DNA from: Tritrichomonas foetus
Lineage: Eukaryota > Parabasalia > Tritrichomonadida > Tritrichomonadidae
DNA: 41,296 bases
Direction: 5' to 3'
NCBI GenBank assembly: GCA_001839685.1
Contig: MLAK01000469.1
Coordinates: forward strand, 64,965-106,260
In this document: in pieces, positions 18,594 through 29,724 of the stretch
Layout of the letters: every line of letters begins with the position of its first letter
How positions within the stretch are numbered: position 1 is the stretch's first letter
Translations under genes and position numbers: made by a program
Notes under the pieces: generated by a model
Told to the model about the DNA's origin: nothing
The model's input: the letters and a program-made list of their open reading frames with translations, nothing else
Databases searched by the model: none

Positions 18594-21500
18594 TTATTTA
18601 TCTTTCTCTACAAGGTATGTAACAGTAGTTCCGTTCTTGATTTCTACTTCACCGCGCTCTTGGATCTTGAAGTTTCCTCCGTAAATCAATTCGTAAACCG
18701 CTCTAGAAATGTGAACTTTCATTGGAACACCATGGTGTTCCATTTGTTGCGCCATGTTGATAGTTGGACCAAGGATTTCGAAGGTTGGTTTCTCTGTTCC
18801 TAGAACACCAGCAACAATTGGTCCACCAGTGTTAATTCCAACTCTAATCCTCAATGATTCATTTATTTTTTCATCCAAATCCAAAACAGCCTGAATTGCA
18901 TCAAGTCCAAATTCCACCACATCTTTTGCATGAACAGCTGGTTGGTTAACTTCCATGAAAATTCCACCAGCTGCCATATAGCAATCACCAATACATTTAA
19001 TTTTTGTCATGGTTGAATGAATTTGTGTTAATGCATCGAATTCTTTAAATAACATGTTCAATGTCTTCATTACAGTTGCTGCAGGTAATGATCCACACCA
19101 TGGTGTGAAAGAAACAATATCCATGAAAACAATAGTAACACTCTGCACAGCAAATGAAATGTCTTTTTCACCAGCTGCAACACGTGGTACTAATCTTGGA
19201 GGTAAAATTGAACTTAAAAGTTTATCACTTTTTGTCTTTTCTTCTTGAATGAGTTTATCATACATGACTTTTTGGGTGATGTCTCTCGAAACAGTAAAAA
19301 GCCATTCAGCCATAACAACGAATTGCATTTCAATAAAACGTTCATCATCACCAACTTTCACAGATAAATCAGATCTTTCAAATGTTTTCTTTTCAACACC
19401 TTCAAAAACTTCTTTAAACGGATTCGTGTTTGTGAATCTTTCACCAAAGTTAGTAATATGGTTTCCAATAATTTCTTCCTTATTTATACCATAAATTCTT
19501 TCAGTAGATTTATTGGCTGTAACAACAGTTCCATCAACTTTTAAGATAATCATGGAATCAGGCATTTCTTCAACCAAATTATCATAAAAGTCAGAATCAC
19601 GAGTAGTGAAATCAGAAGTTGTTTGTTTAAAGTTTCCACTTAAAAGCGAAACTGCATTGGCGTTACTTAAAACAACTTTTCCTGGACAATGAAGCAATAG
19701 TGTCATTGCATACTTTTGTTTATTTTCAGAAATATACATCATATATAGATATAAAACTATTACAATGAAAACAACACCAGCAACAACAAAACTTGCTGTG
19801 TTCATTGCAGGTAATCTAGCTTCCATTGAGTCAACAACCAAATTAGCTACTTCATTGAAAAGTGGATAGAAATATTGATTAAATACGTGAACCATTGACA
19901 TGTGCCAAATATGTGTCAAGTATTTATCATTTCCTGCAAAAATCACATGTTTGTTAGTGAATTTGTAAATGTTTACAAGACCATTAACAAGTGACTGAGA
20001 TAGAGCCATTGTTGCTTCTGGTGTCATGCAATCATATACATCATGGAAGTTTGCCGGACAGAAGTTTAAGTCGCAAGTTGCATCAGCAATTACTGAATCT
20101 ATGTCAATACCTAGAGAAGCAAATGATGGTGCATTGTTATCAGGATCACCATATTTAACCAAACTAAATTCATCTTGACTTTGAGTTTGCCACTCATTGA
20201 TAACGCTTAAAATGGAATCTGTATTAAATCCTTCTGCTTGATAGTTTACATTAGGATAAACAGCTCCAGGCAACAAATACAAAAGAATAATAGATGCAAA
20301 ATCATATGTGAATGCAGCATAAATATGGTCAATGTGTGGTGATGTTTGATCAAGCTGATTACCCGAGTCTTTAAAGCAAGTAATTAAATAAACAACCATT
20401 GCTGCATGTGCTATAATCAAAAAGATTGTTAAAAGGATGGTTAATAGATTATCAAAAGTGCTATTTTTACCAGAATCTGATGAAGTAGAAAACAATTTCA
20501 GTAAGTTTTCTTCTTGTCTGCTCAATTCTTCATCTTTCATTCTTGAAGATCGTTCTTCTGTTTCTTCTTTACGAAGAATTCTGAAGGATTCGGCAACATG
20601 AGACACTACACTTTTCTGTAATGATGTTAAACATCGATAAATAGCCATTTTTTCACTGTTCATTCGAATTATAATAAATATACAAATTGAAACATAAATT
20701 ATAACAACTACAATAACCAATACAATCATTGCGATAACAGTAATAGATTGAATTCCACTATTTACGTTATTAATGTAAGATAGCATCAGTTGAATTGTTT
20801 GAGAAATTGCATCAGATAATCCTCGTAAGTTATTTAATGGGGTTACATAAAATCTCTTATTAAAAACATCTTCAGGAACTTTATCTAATTTTAGAAGTTC
20901 TTCCATATGTGCTATATAATTGGTAGCAACATCCAAGATTGATAAATTTTGTACAGTTGTATTATACCTGATTGTGGATTCATCATTAGAATTAATTGAC
21001 CAATCATCTGAATAGATAGGAGGAGAAAAATGAGTATACTCAAAACTTGGTTCAAATAGCTTCGCTCTAACTTTATCCATAGCTTTATTTCCATTCATAA
21101 ACGAAATCATGGATTGAATTGACTGAATAATTGTTGCTAAATCTTGTGAAACATATCTTAATTGTTCTTGTGTATCAAAAGTTTGACCAAAGGCTTCACC
21201 AGCAGTTTCATTTCCAATTTGGTCTTTAATATCCTCAAAAGTGGCAAAAGGAAAAACGACAACATTAGGATTGTTGGGATTATCTGGTGAATAAGAAACA
21301 TTTAAGTTTTCACCTGCATAATGAACCATTAAACCAAATCCTTGGAATAATTTATATCTTAATCTAGTTAATGAATATAAATAATCAAGTGATCCTGTTG
21401 TATCAACGATGAATATTGGTGTATACACTGAAACAGCAATAAATGGAATCAAAAAGAGAATAAAGAATAAAAGAAGATGTAAAATCCTTGTTTGTTTGTA

Positions 21501-23369
21501 TGAAGGAATTGATATTTGGCCAATTGATTCTTTGATTGATGATTTCATTTCTGCATCAATTGCTGCTTTTTCATCATCCCCTTCAATTTCTTGAGTTAGT
21601 GTATCTTCAGTTGTATTTGCAATTGGATTCTGTGTTGCTGCTTGTGGAACATCTAATGATTTAGGTAATAAGGGGAAAGCCAACATTCCTAAATCATGGC
21701 AATTATCAGATGTAACCATTAAGCCACGCTGTAAATTCGACACTTTTTGACTCCATTCAGAATGTTGCTCATGATCAGCAACAACATCACGTAAAAATCG
21801 AGCATAAGCTCTTGCAACAAATCTATTATTTGGAAACATTCCAAGTAATTGAATGAAAGAAACATTTGATTCTTGAACTGATTCATAAGCTCTACCAATA
21901 ATTGGTTCAAGTTCCTTCACATTTCCTTGAAGAACAAGATCCCATATATATCTAATTTTAGCTTTTGTTGCTTGAACTTTTCGACCAATTCTATCAATTT
22001 TAGTTTTGAGTTCGGGTATTAAATTGGCTTCTCTTTGTTTAATCACCGATTCAATTTGTTGCATTGTATGCTTTGCAAAACTACCTTTCATTTTATTTTG
22101 CATCATTGACACTTCAATGTAAGCCAATTGCTGAGTTTCTTCAGGATAAATTGCTGAAAATTTCGCGAATAAAAGCCATATGTCATAATTTTTCGGCCAT
22201 TGTTCAATAGCTAGTTTAAAGATTCCATAAGACAGACAAAAAGGATGAGCGTGTCTAAATCCATCAACAACAAGTGTGCAGAATTTCAAAGTTGACTTAA
22301 TTCGATAAAAAGCTTCAGCATCATCTGCAATCATATCTAAAGTTGCTAGAGAACGATTCATTTGTCTTTTTACAATGAAGGTTACACTAATATAACAAAC
22401 AACCCAAACAACAACAAAAATAATGAAAATCACTTCTGTTGCCATCATTTCAAGCAATACATAAACGGCAACAAAGAGAACAACGATAATGCCAGAAACA
22501 GCAGTGGCGACAGCGGCTTCACCATATTTTTGGTTTACAAAGCCACCTTTACTCAAAAATACGAAAATTGCACATCCATACGAAATGGCTCCTAAAATGT
22601 TGAAAACAATTGTTGTTACTTTATTGGGAATTTTTGATCCGCATGCTGGAAAGAGTGTAATTAAGAGAACGAGCCAGGTAATCCACGCTTGGTTCGTCGG
22701 AATGACCGTCATCAGTGAATCCGATCTGAAGCTGATGGTCACAGAATACGCCATAGTGAAAATCAGCATGTAAAAGGAAAACGCAGTCAATGAAAAAATT
22801 ATTGAAAAAATTGGCAAGAAAGCAACCTCACTTGAATCAACGATCATATATCCCACCATTTCACCAATGAAGTTCATTCCGATAGGCGGAAGGATATATC
22901 CAAATGTTGAAAATATGAAAAAGATTGTAGTTGGTATAAAATTTGGAAGCTGTGCATGTTTCGAATAATAATATGCAGCAATAAATATAAAAGCTAAAAC
23001 TAAAACAAAAAAGCATCCGATAGCAATCATAAAATATGGCGCTACTTTTTTCCGTAGAGCGGAGCCGGGAATGATGTGGAAGAAAATTGAAATGATATCG
23101 ATTGTATTTTGTAAATTCGAGCCTTCTCCCCAGAATTCGGAATATCCAGCACAGAGCGAAGGCCCAAGGATTTGAATAATACGCCAAATTGAAATAAACG
23201 CTTGAAGCCCACGCATTTGGGGTGTTACAACCGCTACATAATCAAAGAGACGGAAGAGGAAATTTCTCCATTTTTTGGTCGACTTTTCTTTGATTAAACC
23301 ACCATATTTGCGAGAAGCGCTCATTGAATTAAACGAGTTTGTAGAGAAGCTAGTTGAAGAAACTTTCAT
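18594..23369 (-). CDS. Receptor-like adenylate/guanylate cyclase with PAS domain
   Basis: 1591 residues. The N-terminal ~340 residues contain several hydrophobic helices; further membrane segments lie near 630-655, 875-902, 974-998 and 1190-1212, with loops of about 200 residues between the later ones. A PAS domain (about 1262-1371) has the typical MPDSMIILKVDGTVVTANKS start and ends in SRDITQK. A coiled linker leads to the class III cyclase domain (about 1405-1585). Metal-binding aspartates are D1417 (FMDIVSFTP) and D1462 (IKCIGDCYM). K1458 fits adenine selection. The second purine-selective site is E1531 (FEILG) instead of Asp or Cys, and the transition-state Arg is replaced by Q1542 (NMAQQM). 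Such multi-membrane cyclases form a large trichomonad family and probably make a cyclic nucleotide in response to outside signals. The ligand is unknown. Confidence 0.9.
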   Translation of the reverse strand: MKVSSTSFSTNSFNSMSASRKYGGLIKEKSTKKWRNFLFRLFDYVAVVTPQMRGLQAFISIWRIIQILGPSLCAGYSEFWGEGSNLQNTIDIISIFFHIIPGSALRKKVAPYFMIAIGCFFVLVLAFIFIAAYYYSKHAQLPNFIPTTIFFIFSTFGYILPPIGMNFIGEMVGYMIVDSSEVAFLPIFSIIFSLTAFSFYMLIFTMAYSVTISFRSDSLMTVIPTNQAWITWLVLLITLFPACGSKIPNKVTTIVFNILGAISYGCAIFVFLSKGGFVNQKYGEAAVATAVSGIIVVLFVAVYVLLEMMATEVIFIIFVVVWVVCYISVTFIVKRQMNRSLATLDMIADDAEAFYRIKSTLKFCTLVVDGFRHAHPFCLSYGIFKLAIEQWPKNYDIWLLFAKFSAIYPEETQQLAYIEVSMMQNKMKGSFAKHTMQQIESVIKQREANLIPELKTKIDRIGRKVQATKAKIRYIWDLVLQGNVKELEPIIGRAYESVQESNVSFIQLLGMFPNNRFVARAYARFLRDVVADHEQHSEWSQKVSNLQRGLMVTSDNCHDLGMLAFPLLPKSLDVPQAATQNPIANTTEDTLTQEIEGDDEKAAIDAEMKSSIKESIGQISIPSYKQTRILHLLLFFILFLIPFIAVSVYTPIFIVDTTGSLDYLYSLTRLRYKLFQGFGLMVHYAGENLNVSYSPDNPNNPNVVVFPFATFEDIKDQIGNETAGEAFGQTFDTQEQLRYVSQDLATIIQSIQSMISFMNGNKAMDKVRAKLFEPSFEYTHFSPPIYSDDWSINSNDESTIRYNTTVQNLSILDVATNYIAHMEELLKLDKVPEDVFNKRFYVTPLNNLRGLSDAISQTIQLMLSYINNVNSGIQSITVIAMIVLVIVVVIIYVSICIFIIIRMNSEKMAIYRCLTSLQKSVVSHVAESFRILRKEETEERSSRMKDEELSRQEENLLKLFSTSSDSGKNSTFDNLLTILLTIFLIIAHAAMVVYLITCFKDSGNQLDQTSPHIDHIYAAFTYDFASIILLYLLPGAVYPNVNYQAEGFNTDSILSVINEWQTQSQDEFSLVKYGDPDNNAPSFASLGIDIDSVIADATCDLNFCPANFHDVYDCMTPEATMALSQSLVNGLVNIYKFTNKHVIFAGNDKYLTHIWHMSMVHVFNQYFYPLFNEVANLVVDSMEARLPAMNTASFVVAGVVFIVIVLYLYMMYISENKQKYAMTLLLHCPGKVVLSNANAVSLLSGNFKQTTSDFTTRDSDFYDNLVEEMPDSMIILKVDGTVVTANKSTERIYGINKEEIIGNHITNFGERFTNTNPFKEVFEGVEKKTFERSDLSVKVGDDERFIEMQFVVMAEWLFTVSRDITQKVMYDKLIQEEKTKSDKLLSSILPPRLVPRVAAGEKDISFAVQSVTIVFMDIVSFTPWCGSLPAATVMKTLNMLFKEFDALTQIHSTMTKIKCIGDCYMAAGGIFMEVNQPAVHAKDVVEFGLDAIQAVLDLDEKINESLRIRVGINTGGPIVAGVLGTEKPTFEILGPTINMAQQMEHHGVPMKVHISRAVYELIYGGNFKIQERGEVEIKNGTTVTYLVEKDK

Positions 23370-25156
23370 GGATTCGGGGTTTGGTGATTCGTTTCTTTTT
23401 TTTGTCTCCGCTTTGAAGGGAGAACTCTCAATTTTATTGAATGCAGATTGAAATTTTCTGATGAGTTCCTCAATTTTACATATAAATAATTATTGAATAT
23501 GAAATAAATATAAATACCCTCAAATATTTTTATTCCAAGTTATCAAATAAATTATAAAAAAAACGAATTATATTCAATCATTAAAACTGATTCATTTACT
23601 TTTTAAAAAATAATTATTTTTTCTGCATTTTTTCAAATATGAATGATTTTTATTTCCGGTTTTTGGTGAGTTGGAAAAAAGTAAACATATAATTTATTAT
23701 ATATTGAATAACCCTAAAAAAATTTCAGAATTTTTGAATCACAAGTCATTCAATACATAGTGAGCAATTGCCAATTACATTTCAAAAGCTTCCTCTCTCA
23801 TTTTCTAGTGAAATACGGTTCAAATCGATAGAAATATCAATTGAGGTTAAAATTAGTTAATTCATGATGAGAGTTAAGGATTGTCATTCTTTTAATATAT
23901 TTCATCTAACATGTCAATCATTCAAATATTTGTTCATCACAATCAAAATATAATCTGGTTCAGAAAGAAGTCAGTTTTTGATGCAATGAGATAACTATTC
24001 AGAGTTGATAAATTGAAACATCTTTGAAAATCTATTAGAAAAAGTTCACCTGTATAGAAACATTTCTTCAGAAAAATTTATATTTTCAAAGAAAATTAAT
24101 GTGTAACCATCATTTTATCAGAAACTCTGGGCTAATTACTGGAAATATCAACAAGTTTTGATGATCATTGAAACGTACATATAATTGATTTTTCTAATGG
24201 AAACTTCTAGATTAGGGTATTTTTCCGTTTGGTTTGAGCTTTGACCTGATAATTTCACATTATAGACGTGAGGAAGGCAAATACTTATTGATAAACTTAA
24301 TAGTCATTTAGCATCAATTCATGATTCTTAAATGAATATCGGTTAACTCGAAATTGACCAAATATTCTTTGAATTTTTATAAACTTTTTCTAGTGATTCC
24401 TGGCAAATCCATTTCGAAACGGATTTTCCAATTGCTGTTTGGTTTTTAATGCGCCAAGATTGATCACCAATGATATTCACATATTATTTTTTGTTGAAAT
24501 TCGCCATCATTTTTCTGACTAAAAATTCGATGAATTACTATCCCGATTCTTTCAATAATTATTGTGAATTTCCTTATTAGTGTTACTTATTCTAGAAGTC
24601 GTTTAATTCGTAGAGATTGGAGAGAAAAATTGTGAGTGTTTTCAATAAACAAAATTCTTTTATCATGAATTATGATATCTTGATATTTTCATGTTTAATT
24701 TTCTTTTTTATCATAAATATATATTTTGAATATCAATTCACCTCATAAAATCCTATATAACAATACTTAAAAGAAATATCAGAGGATATACAGAATGATT
24801 TATAACCACTCATTGAAAAAGTTGGAGGTTTATTGAAAACCAATGTAAAAAAAATTGTGATTCACCATTGATGAGTCACAAAAACATGAAAATATCGTTG
24901 CAAATCATGATTTTTTGCTTTTTGCATGGGTTTCATCTTGACAAAAAAAAATTGAATAATGCGTTAGATTTTTCAAACACTTTGCAATAAACCAATCTGA
25001 GTACATACAAAATTGTGCGAAATTGCGAAAATATTGCGTATTGAAAAGCAATAATATTAATTCAAATAATTGTCAGATCACAGAAAAATTGAAAGTCTAA
25101 AATCTATTTACAATTTGAATTCTGAAAGAGGAAAAAAAAAAAAAAAAAGCAAAAAA
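23370..25156. other. Intergenic region between divergent genes
   Basis: About 1.8 kb of AT-rich DNA with no ORF I can support. TCACC on the minus strand (+1 A at 23385) is 16 bases before the cyclase ATG. A 17-A run (25132-25148) sits directly before the ATG of the gene at 25157. I see no RNA gene or repeat beyond short AT tracts. Confidence 0.5.
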
Positions 25157-26566
25157 ATGTTGGCACACCTCCGACTTCATGAGGTTAACATCACTCAACA
25201 CTTTAAAGGCTATGGCCTCAAACACACCCTCAGAATCACCCACCTTCCAAGCAACATCGGGAAAACGATTCCTTTATCGGGCGACGGAATTCTCGAAACA
25301 TTCGCAATTTGGTCGTTTCAAATAGCTGATTATCAAAACGATTCTCTTTCTATTGTTCTTGGCGAAAGCGGAAACGGGAAAGTCTGCGAGCTTGCTCGCC
25401 TCAATATTTTCCTGAATTGGTTTTCAGAATCAAAAGTGACAGATTGTGCTTTTCCAATGAGACCAGAAATTGAAATGCAGGTTCCAATAATCTCCCTTTC
25501 AGTTCACATTTCAAAATCAGATGAAGCGCTTCGAATTTTCAATCCTTCAAAACACACCTGCTGCTTTCCAGCCTCAGAAAAAAATCATCCCAGCCAAAAT
25601 CGAAAACTAAATAAATTATCAGAAAATGAAGTCAAACAAAAAGTTGAAAAAGAAGCTGAAAGAAAAGTTTATGATGAATGCGAAAACGAAAATAGTAAAT
25701 GCCATACAAAAATTAATCAAAATTATGAATTCCTTTCATATGCATTTAATGATCCACCAGGTGAACTCCTTGTTACACCAACATGGAATTCAAAAGTGGC
25801 ATTCAATAGATATTCTAAAACATCGTATGAAAACGATGAAGATGATGAAGTTGAAATAGAAATTAATATTAATGATGATACTGTTGTTGATGCAAGTGAT
25901 GCTTTTCCACATTTTGAAACAAATTGCTCAAGTATCAAAAATATTGGTTCAATGCCTTCAACTTTCAATCATATCATCAATGATTCATTTACTTGTGATG
26001 TTCATAAAAGTTCAAAAATTCTTCCAAATGTTTTTCTTCCTTCTTCTCAAAAAAGTGGGAAACATGCAAACTTTTCACTTGGTATAAAATTTAATCCAAC
26101 TATTGCAAATCGAAGGAAATCTTATGCGACAAAAAGTTCGAAAACTTTATTACCACATTTAGAAGAAAATAGTGTCATTTTAAATTATCACATTTTACCT
26201 AATAAATACAATGTAGATACCAATCATGATAATAATGTAAACAACATAAAAGCCAATCAATTAAACTTTAATAACATAGATGAAAATTTGACCGTCAATG
26301 AAAAAATAATGAAAGCTAAATCGGCTGATATTCCAATATTAAGTCAGCAATCAAATAATAATCCATTCATTGACAACAGAATGTTAATCACGCAGATGCA
26401 AGATACACCAATTGTTCATGGACAAGGAAATGAAAATGAAATGAAAAAATATGAGAGTGTGCCTATTTTACTATCTAGGTGTCATTTAATTAAAAGAAGA
26501 CATTCCAAAGCTCCATTAAGAGTTCCTTTTGAAATGCCCAAATCTATTTTAAAGAATAAGCTTTAA
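25157..26566 (+). CDS. Unknown protein, possible C2-like N-terminal domain
   Basis: 469 residues from the ATG at 25157. The frame is open upstream to 25070 but only from a TTG through a Lys-rich stretch encoded by an A-run, so the ATG is preferred. Residues 1-~125 alternate beta-like strands in a pattern close to a C2 beta-sandwich: LRLHEVNITQHFKGYG, then TLRITHLPS, then ILETFAIWSFQIADY, then LSIVLGESGNGKVCELARL. Typical calcium-binding aspartates are not apparent. The rest is disordered, rich in Asn, Ser and Lys, with an acidic patch (NDEDDEVEIEININDD) and a basic C-terminus (KRRHSKAPLRVPFEMPKSIL). A membrane- or protein-binding role is possible but speculative. The nearest initiator-like TCAAA lies about 90 bases upstream, an unusually long leader for this window. 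Confidence 0.6.
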   Translation: MLAHLRLHEVNITQHFKGYGLKHTLRITHLPSNIGKTIPLSGDGILETFAIWSFQIADYQNDSLSIVLGESGNGKVCELARLNIFLNWFSESKVTDCAFPMRPEIEMQVPIISLSVHISKSDEALRIFNPSKHTCCFPASEKNHPSQNRKLNKLSENEVKQKVEKEAERKVYDECENENSKCHTKINQNYEFLSYAFNDPPGELLVTPTWNSKVAFNRYSKTSYENDEDDEVEIEININDDTVVDASDAFPHFETNCSSIKNIGSMPSTFNHIINDSFTCDVHKSSKILPNVFLPSSQKSGKHANFSLGIKFNPTIANRRKSYATKSSKTLLPHLEENSVILNYHILPNKYNVDTNHDNNVNNIKANQLNFNNIDENLTVNEKIMKAKSADIPILSQQSNNNPFIDNRMLITQMQDTPIVHGQGNENEMKKYESVPILLSRCHLIKRRHSKAPLRVPFEMPKSILKNKL

Positions 26567-27058
26567 CTTTTGATGAAATGATACTTTTGTAATTGTTATT
26601 TAAATTTGTTTTTTGATTTGTATGATTATTATTTATTATCATTTTAGATTCACAGATTTTAATAAATCATTCAATATTGTGAAGAGTTCACATCATATAT
26701 TTAGTAAAAAGTGTTTCACCAATAAATTATGATTTCCTCATCATCTTTCTGAAAATAATGAGGATATACAAAAAAAAATTCATAATTGATTAAAGCCTTG
26801 GTAAATATGTTACTCAAGAGCAAATCACTATTTACATCAAGCCTGTGGTATCATGATATGAGTTAATATCAACAAATTATGTGATAAAACATTCAGATGG
26901 TTCAAAAGCAACATATATAAATTGAAGACTTTACAATGTCATGAAAAATGAAAGATTTACAAAAACATATATATCATCGAAAACGCAAGTGAAAAAATAA
27001 GTAAAATCATGGTTTAATCTTATTAAAATTAATATGCTGTTCGTCAAAAAGAGATGTA
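26567..27058. other. Convergent intergenic region
   Basis: About 490 bp between the 3' ends of the C2-like gene and the Pmp-like gene. It is AT-rich with no coding-like frame or repeat seen. Confidence 0.5.
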
Positions 27059-29677
27059 TTATGCTCCTGCTTCTTCAAATTCTCTCATAAATGGATCTTC
27101 ATAATTGTCATTCTGGGTTGAATTTTGATACTCATTTGAATCAAAATTATTACTCCAAGCTGGTTCTTGGCTAAATGTTTTAACTGAATCATCAACAACT
27201 TCTTGAGAGATGGCTTCTTCTTTTTCTTCTGTCTCTGTCTTTCTCTTAATGAAGAAAATAACCAAAAAGATGAGAATTGCGACGAAAACAATGACGCCAA
27301 TGACAATTCCAGCAATTGATCCACCACCTAGTTTCTTGTTACCGCCACCACCTTGGCTATCATCACCACCACTTCCATCATCATCGCTTGATGAAGATGA
27401 ATCAATTGTAGGCTCTATAACACCTGAAGATGGAACATCAGTAATATCTGGAATTGTGGGTGCTTCACACTCATTACAATTGAAGTAGCTATCTGGTAAT
27501 GAAGAATCAATTCCATTTATTGTTGATTCTTTGTCACCACTTATACAAACATCACCAGTGAGTTGAATTGTTCCACTAGATTCAAAAATAATAAAGCTTG
27601 CTTTTTCATCATTAGCATACTTTGTACCAGAAAAGCATGATCCATTTATGAGAACTGCTCCAGATGTTGAAGTTCCTGTAATATAAATGGAAGGAGTTTC
27701 AAACAGTTGTGAAGCCAAAATATTTAATTTATTGATAGTTAATTGACCTCTTAAATCACTATAAATTGATGAACCAAGATCATTTGCATTAGAGTATGTG
27801 AAATTGCAGCTAGATATAAGAAGTGAATCAGATGTACTTGTGTAAATTGAACCACCTGATTCTGAAGCAGCATTGGATCCAAATGAACACTCTAAAACTT
27901 TGGCTGTTGAAGTATCATCAAAAAGATGAATATATCCAGTATCTGATTTAATATATAAAGCTCCACCATTTAATGCACTATTTCTATTAAAGCTGCATTT
28001 GGATAACTCAAATATTGTGGTAGTTATAAAAACAGCACCGCCATAGCCTTTTGTAGCACTATTATAATTAAAGATACAGTTTGTGAATAAAACTCCTTTT
28101 GGAATCGATGTTTGGTCGAGCATGATTCCTCCTCCATCAGATTCTGATTGACTATTCGAAACAAATTCACAATCAACTAAATCAAGATGTTCTTTAATAG
28201 CAATGACTATTCTCGCATCTTTATTGCCTTGGAATTTGCATCTTTGGATAATCGGAGCGACATTTTCTTCATCCATAGCAATATATAAATAAGATTCACC
28301 ATTGATATTATTAGAGAAAGTAGAATCAGTTAAACTGAAATTATATGCACGTGTATAAATACATGTTCCAAGTTGACCTTTACAATTATTGAATGTACAA
28401 TTTTCAATTCTTCCTTCTTCATCGCCAGTTTCTTTTCCATCTTGGAAGTAAATGCATCCGCCCTTTACCGACTCGCATAAAGAAAAGGCACAATTAACGA
28501 TAAACATATCATTATCGCCAGATGAACTTGAAATTGAAGCGAAGCCACTAGAAATAGCACCACCTTCCTCAGTAGATGAGTAGTTGTTAAAAGTACAATC
28601 TCGTATTTCAATAGGAATCCATGAATATGAAGTAACTGATTGATCTTTAGCATAAAAATACATTGCACCACCATAGGTTCCAGCAGAGCAAGAATCAAAT
28701 GAACAATGAAGAATTGTCATATTTTCAGTTTGAGTTTGTTCCATATAAATAGCTCCACCAGTATCATGTGTAGCAGAATTATTTAAAAAGGTAGAATAGG
28801 AAATTCGAACTAAATGAGAGAGTCCATAAAAACAGCTGCCTTTATAAAGAACAATATTATGTTTGAATGAACAGGAAGTAATAAGTAAGTAAAAACAGTC
28901 TTCCCCATAAATACATGCTCCCATATTATTATATTGATTACCATATGTATTAGAATTATTGGTGAATTCACATGAATTAAGAACAATTCCTGCAGCACTA
29001 TTAGAAATCATAAATGATCGATGTTTATTATTTCGGAATTTACAATTATTAAATGTAATCATAATTAATGCAACTTCAGTCGTTAACCAGTCATTTTGAA
29101 CATTCATAATACCACTCATACTGCCTGAAACATCATAATCTTCAAAAATACATGATTCAATAGTAATCATACTCGAACTAAATATAATACCATCTAATTT
29201 GTTACCTCTAAAAGTACAATGACTAATATTTGGTAAAACCCATGCTTCATTTGAATAAACATATAAATATGAATCTCCTCCAAAATTATTAATAAACGTG
29301 CATTCACTTAATGTGAAATTATATGAACGTGAATAAATAGCATTTCCATTGGTACCTTGACAATTATCAAAGGTACAATTAACAACTCGTCCTTCTTCAT
29401 CTCCTGTCTGGTGACCATCTTGGAAATAAATGCCTCCTCCTTTAACAGATTGACATTCTTGGAATGTACAGTTTTCAACTAACATGTCGTTGTCTCCTGC
29501 ACTTTGACCTCCTGAATCAACTCCACTAGAAATAGCTCCTCCTTCAACTCCAGATGAACATTTAATAAATGTACATCGAAAAACATTAATAGGTGTCCAA
29601 ATATATCCTGATGATGCTTGATCAAGTGAATAAAAATACATAGCACCTCCATATGTTGGTGAAGAACATGATGTAAA
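27059..29677 (-). CDS. Pmp-like surface protein, C-terminal part of a gene split by assembly
   Basis: This is the 3' part of the gene starting at 32973. The frame counted from the ATG at 29641 has 860 codons, but that ATG is internal. It carries parallel beta-helix repeats of the polymorphic outer membrane protein type, with recurring GGAI/GGAMYF motifs and C-x-F-x-x-N/C steps (for example TYGGAMYFYAKDQ, CTFNNCKG). Then come a Ser/Asp/Gly-rich linker (SSSSSDDDGSGGDDSQGGGG), one membrane helix (IAGIVIGVIVFVAILIFLVI), the stop-transfer KRK, and a ~65-residue acidic tail with YEDPF near the end. DPF is a known AP-2-binding motif, so endocytic recycling is possible. The predicted topology is type I, with the beta-helix outside; adhesion is the usual proposal for trichomonad Pmp proteins. 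Bases 29091-29677 recur at 29951-30537 and should be counted once. Confidence 0.85.
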   Translation of the reverse strand, partial: FTSCSSPTYGGAMYFYSLDQASSGYIWTPINVFRCTFIKCSSGVEGGAISSGVDSGGQSAGDNDMLVENCTFQECQSVKGGGIYFQDGHQTGDEEGRVVNCTFDNCQGTNGNAIYSRSYNFTLSECTFINNFGGDSYLYVYSNEAWVLPNISHCTFRGNKLDGIIFSSSMITIESCIFEDYDVSGSMSGIMNVQNDWLTTEVALIMITFNNCKFRNNKHRSFMISNSAAGIVLNSCEFTNNSNTYGNQYNNMGACIYGEDCFYLLITSCSFKHNIVLYKGSCFYGLSHLVRISYSTFLNNSATHDTGGAIYMEQTQTENMTILHCSFDSCSAGTYGGAMYFYAKDQSVTSYSWIPIEIRDCTFNNYSSTEEGGAISSGFASISSSSGDNDMFIVNCAFSLCESVKGGCIYFQDGKETGDEEGRIENCTFNNCKGQLGTCIYTRAYNFSLTDSTFSNNINGESYLYIAMDEENVAPIIQRCKFQGNKDARIVIAIKEHLDLVDCEFVSNSQSESDGGGIMLDQTSIPKGVLFTNCIFNYNSATKGYGGAVFITTTIFELSKCSFNRNSALNGGALYIKSDTGYIHLFDDTSTAKVLECSFGSNAASESGGSIYTSTSDSLLISSCNFTYSNANDLGSSIYSDLRGQLTINKLNILASQLFETPSIYITGTSTSGAVLINGSCFSGTKYANDEKASFIIFESSGTIQLTGDVCISGDKESTINGIDSSLPDSYFNCNECEAPTIPDITDVPSSGVIEPTIDSSSSSDDDGSGGDDSQGGGGNKKLGGGSIAGIVIGVIVFVAILIFLVIFFIKRKTETEEKEEAISQEVVDDSVKTFSQEPAWSNNFDSNEYQNSTQNDNYEDPFMREFEEAGA
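29091..29677. repeat. False direct duplication, copy 1 (other copy 29951-30537)
   Basis: I find no difference on reading 29091-29677 against 29951-30537 (587 bp, offset 860). The offset is not a multiple of three; removing 860 bases restores one reading frame across the gene. With an adapter and an N gap between the copies, this is an unmerged contig overlap, not biology. Confidence 0.9.
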
Positions 29678-29724
29678 GATGTGTATAAGAGACAGGGTGT
29701 ATACACTGAAACAGCAATAAATGG
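29677..29724. other. Mate-pair junction artefact (adapter plus displaced cyclase fragment)
   Basis: Bases 29677-29695 are the Tn5 mosaic end AGATGTGTATAAGAGACAG. Bases 29696-29724 copy 21418-21446 from the cyclase gene exactly. End, adapter and start are all in + orientation, as expected from circularising a 21418-29677 fragment (about 8.3 kb). Confidence 0.95.
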
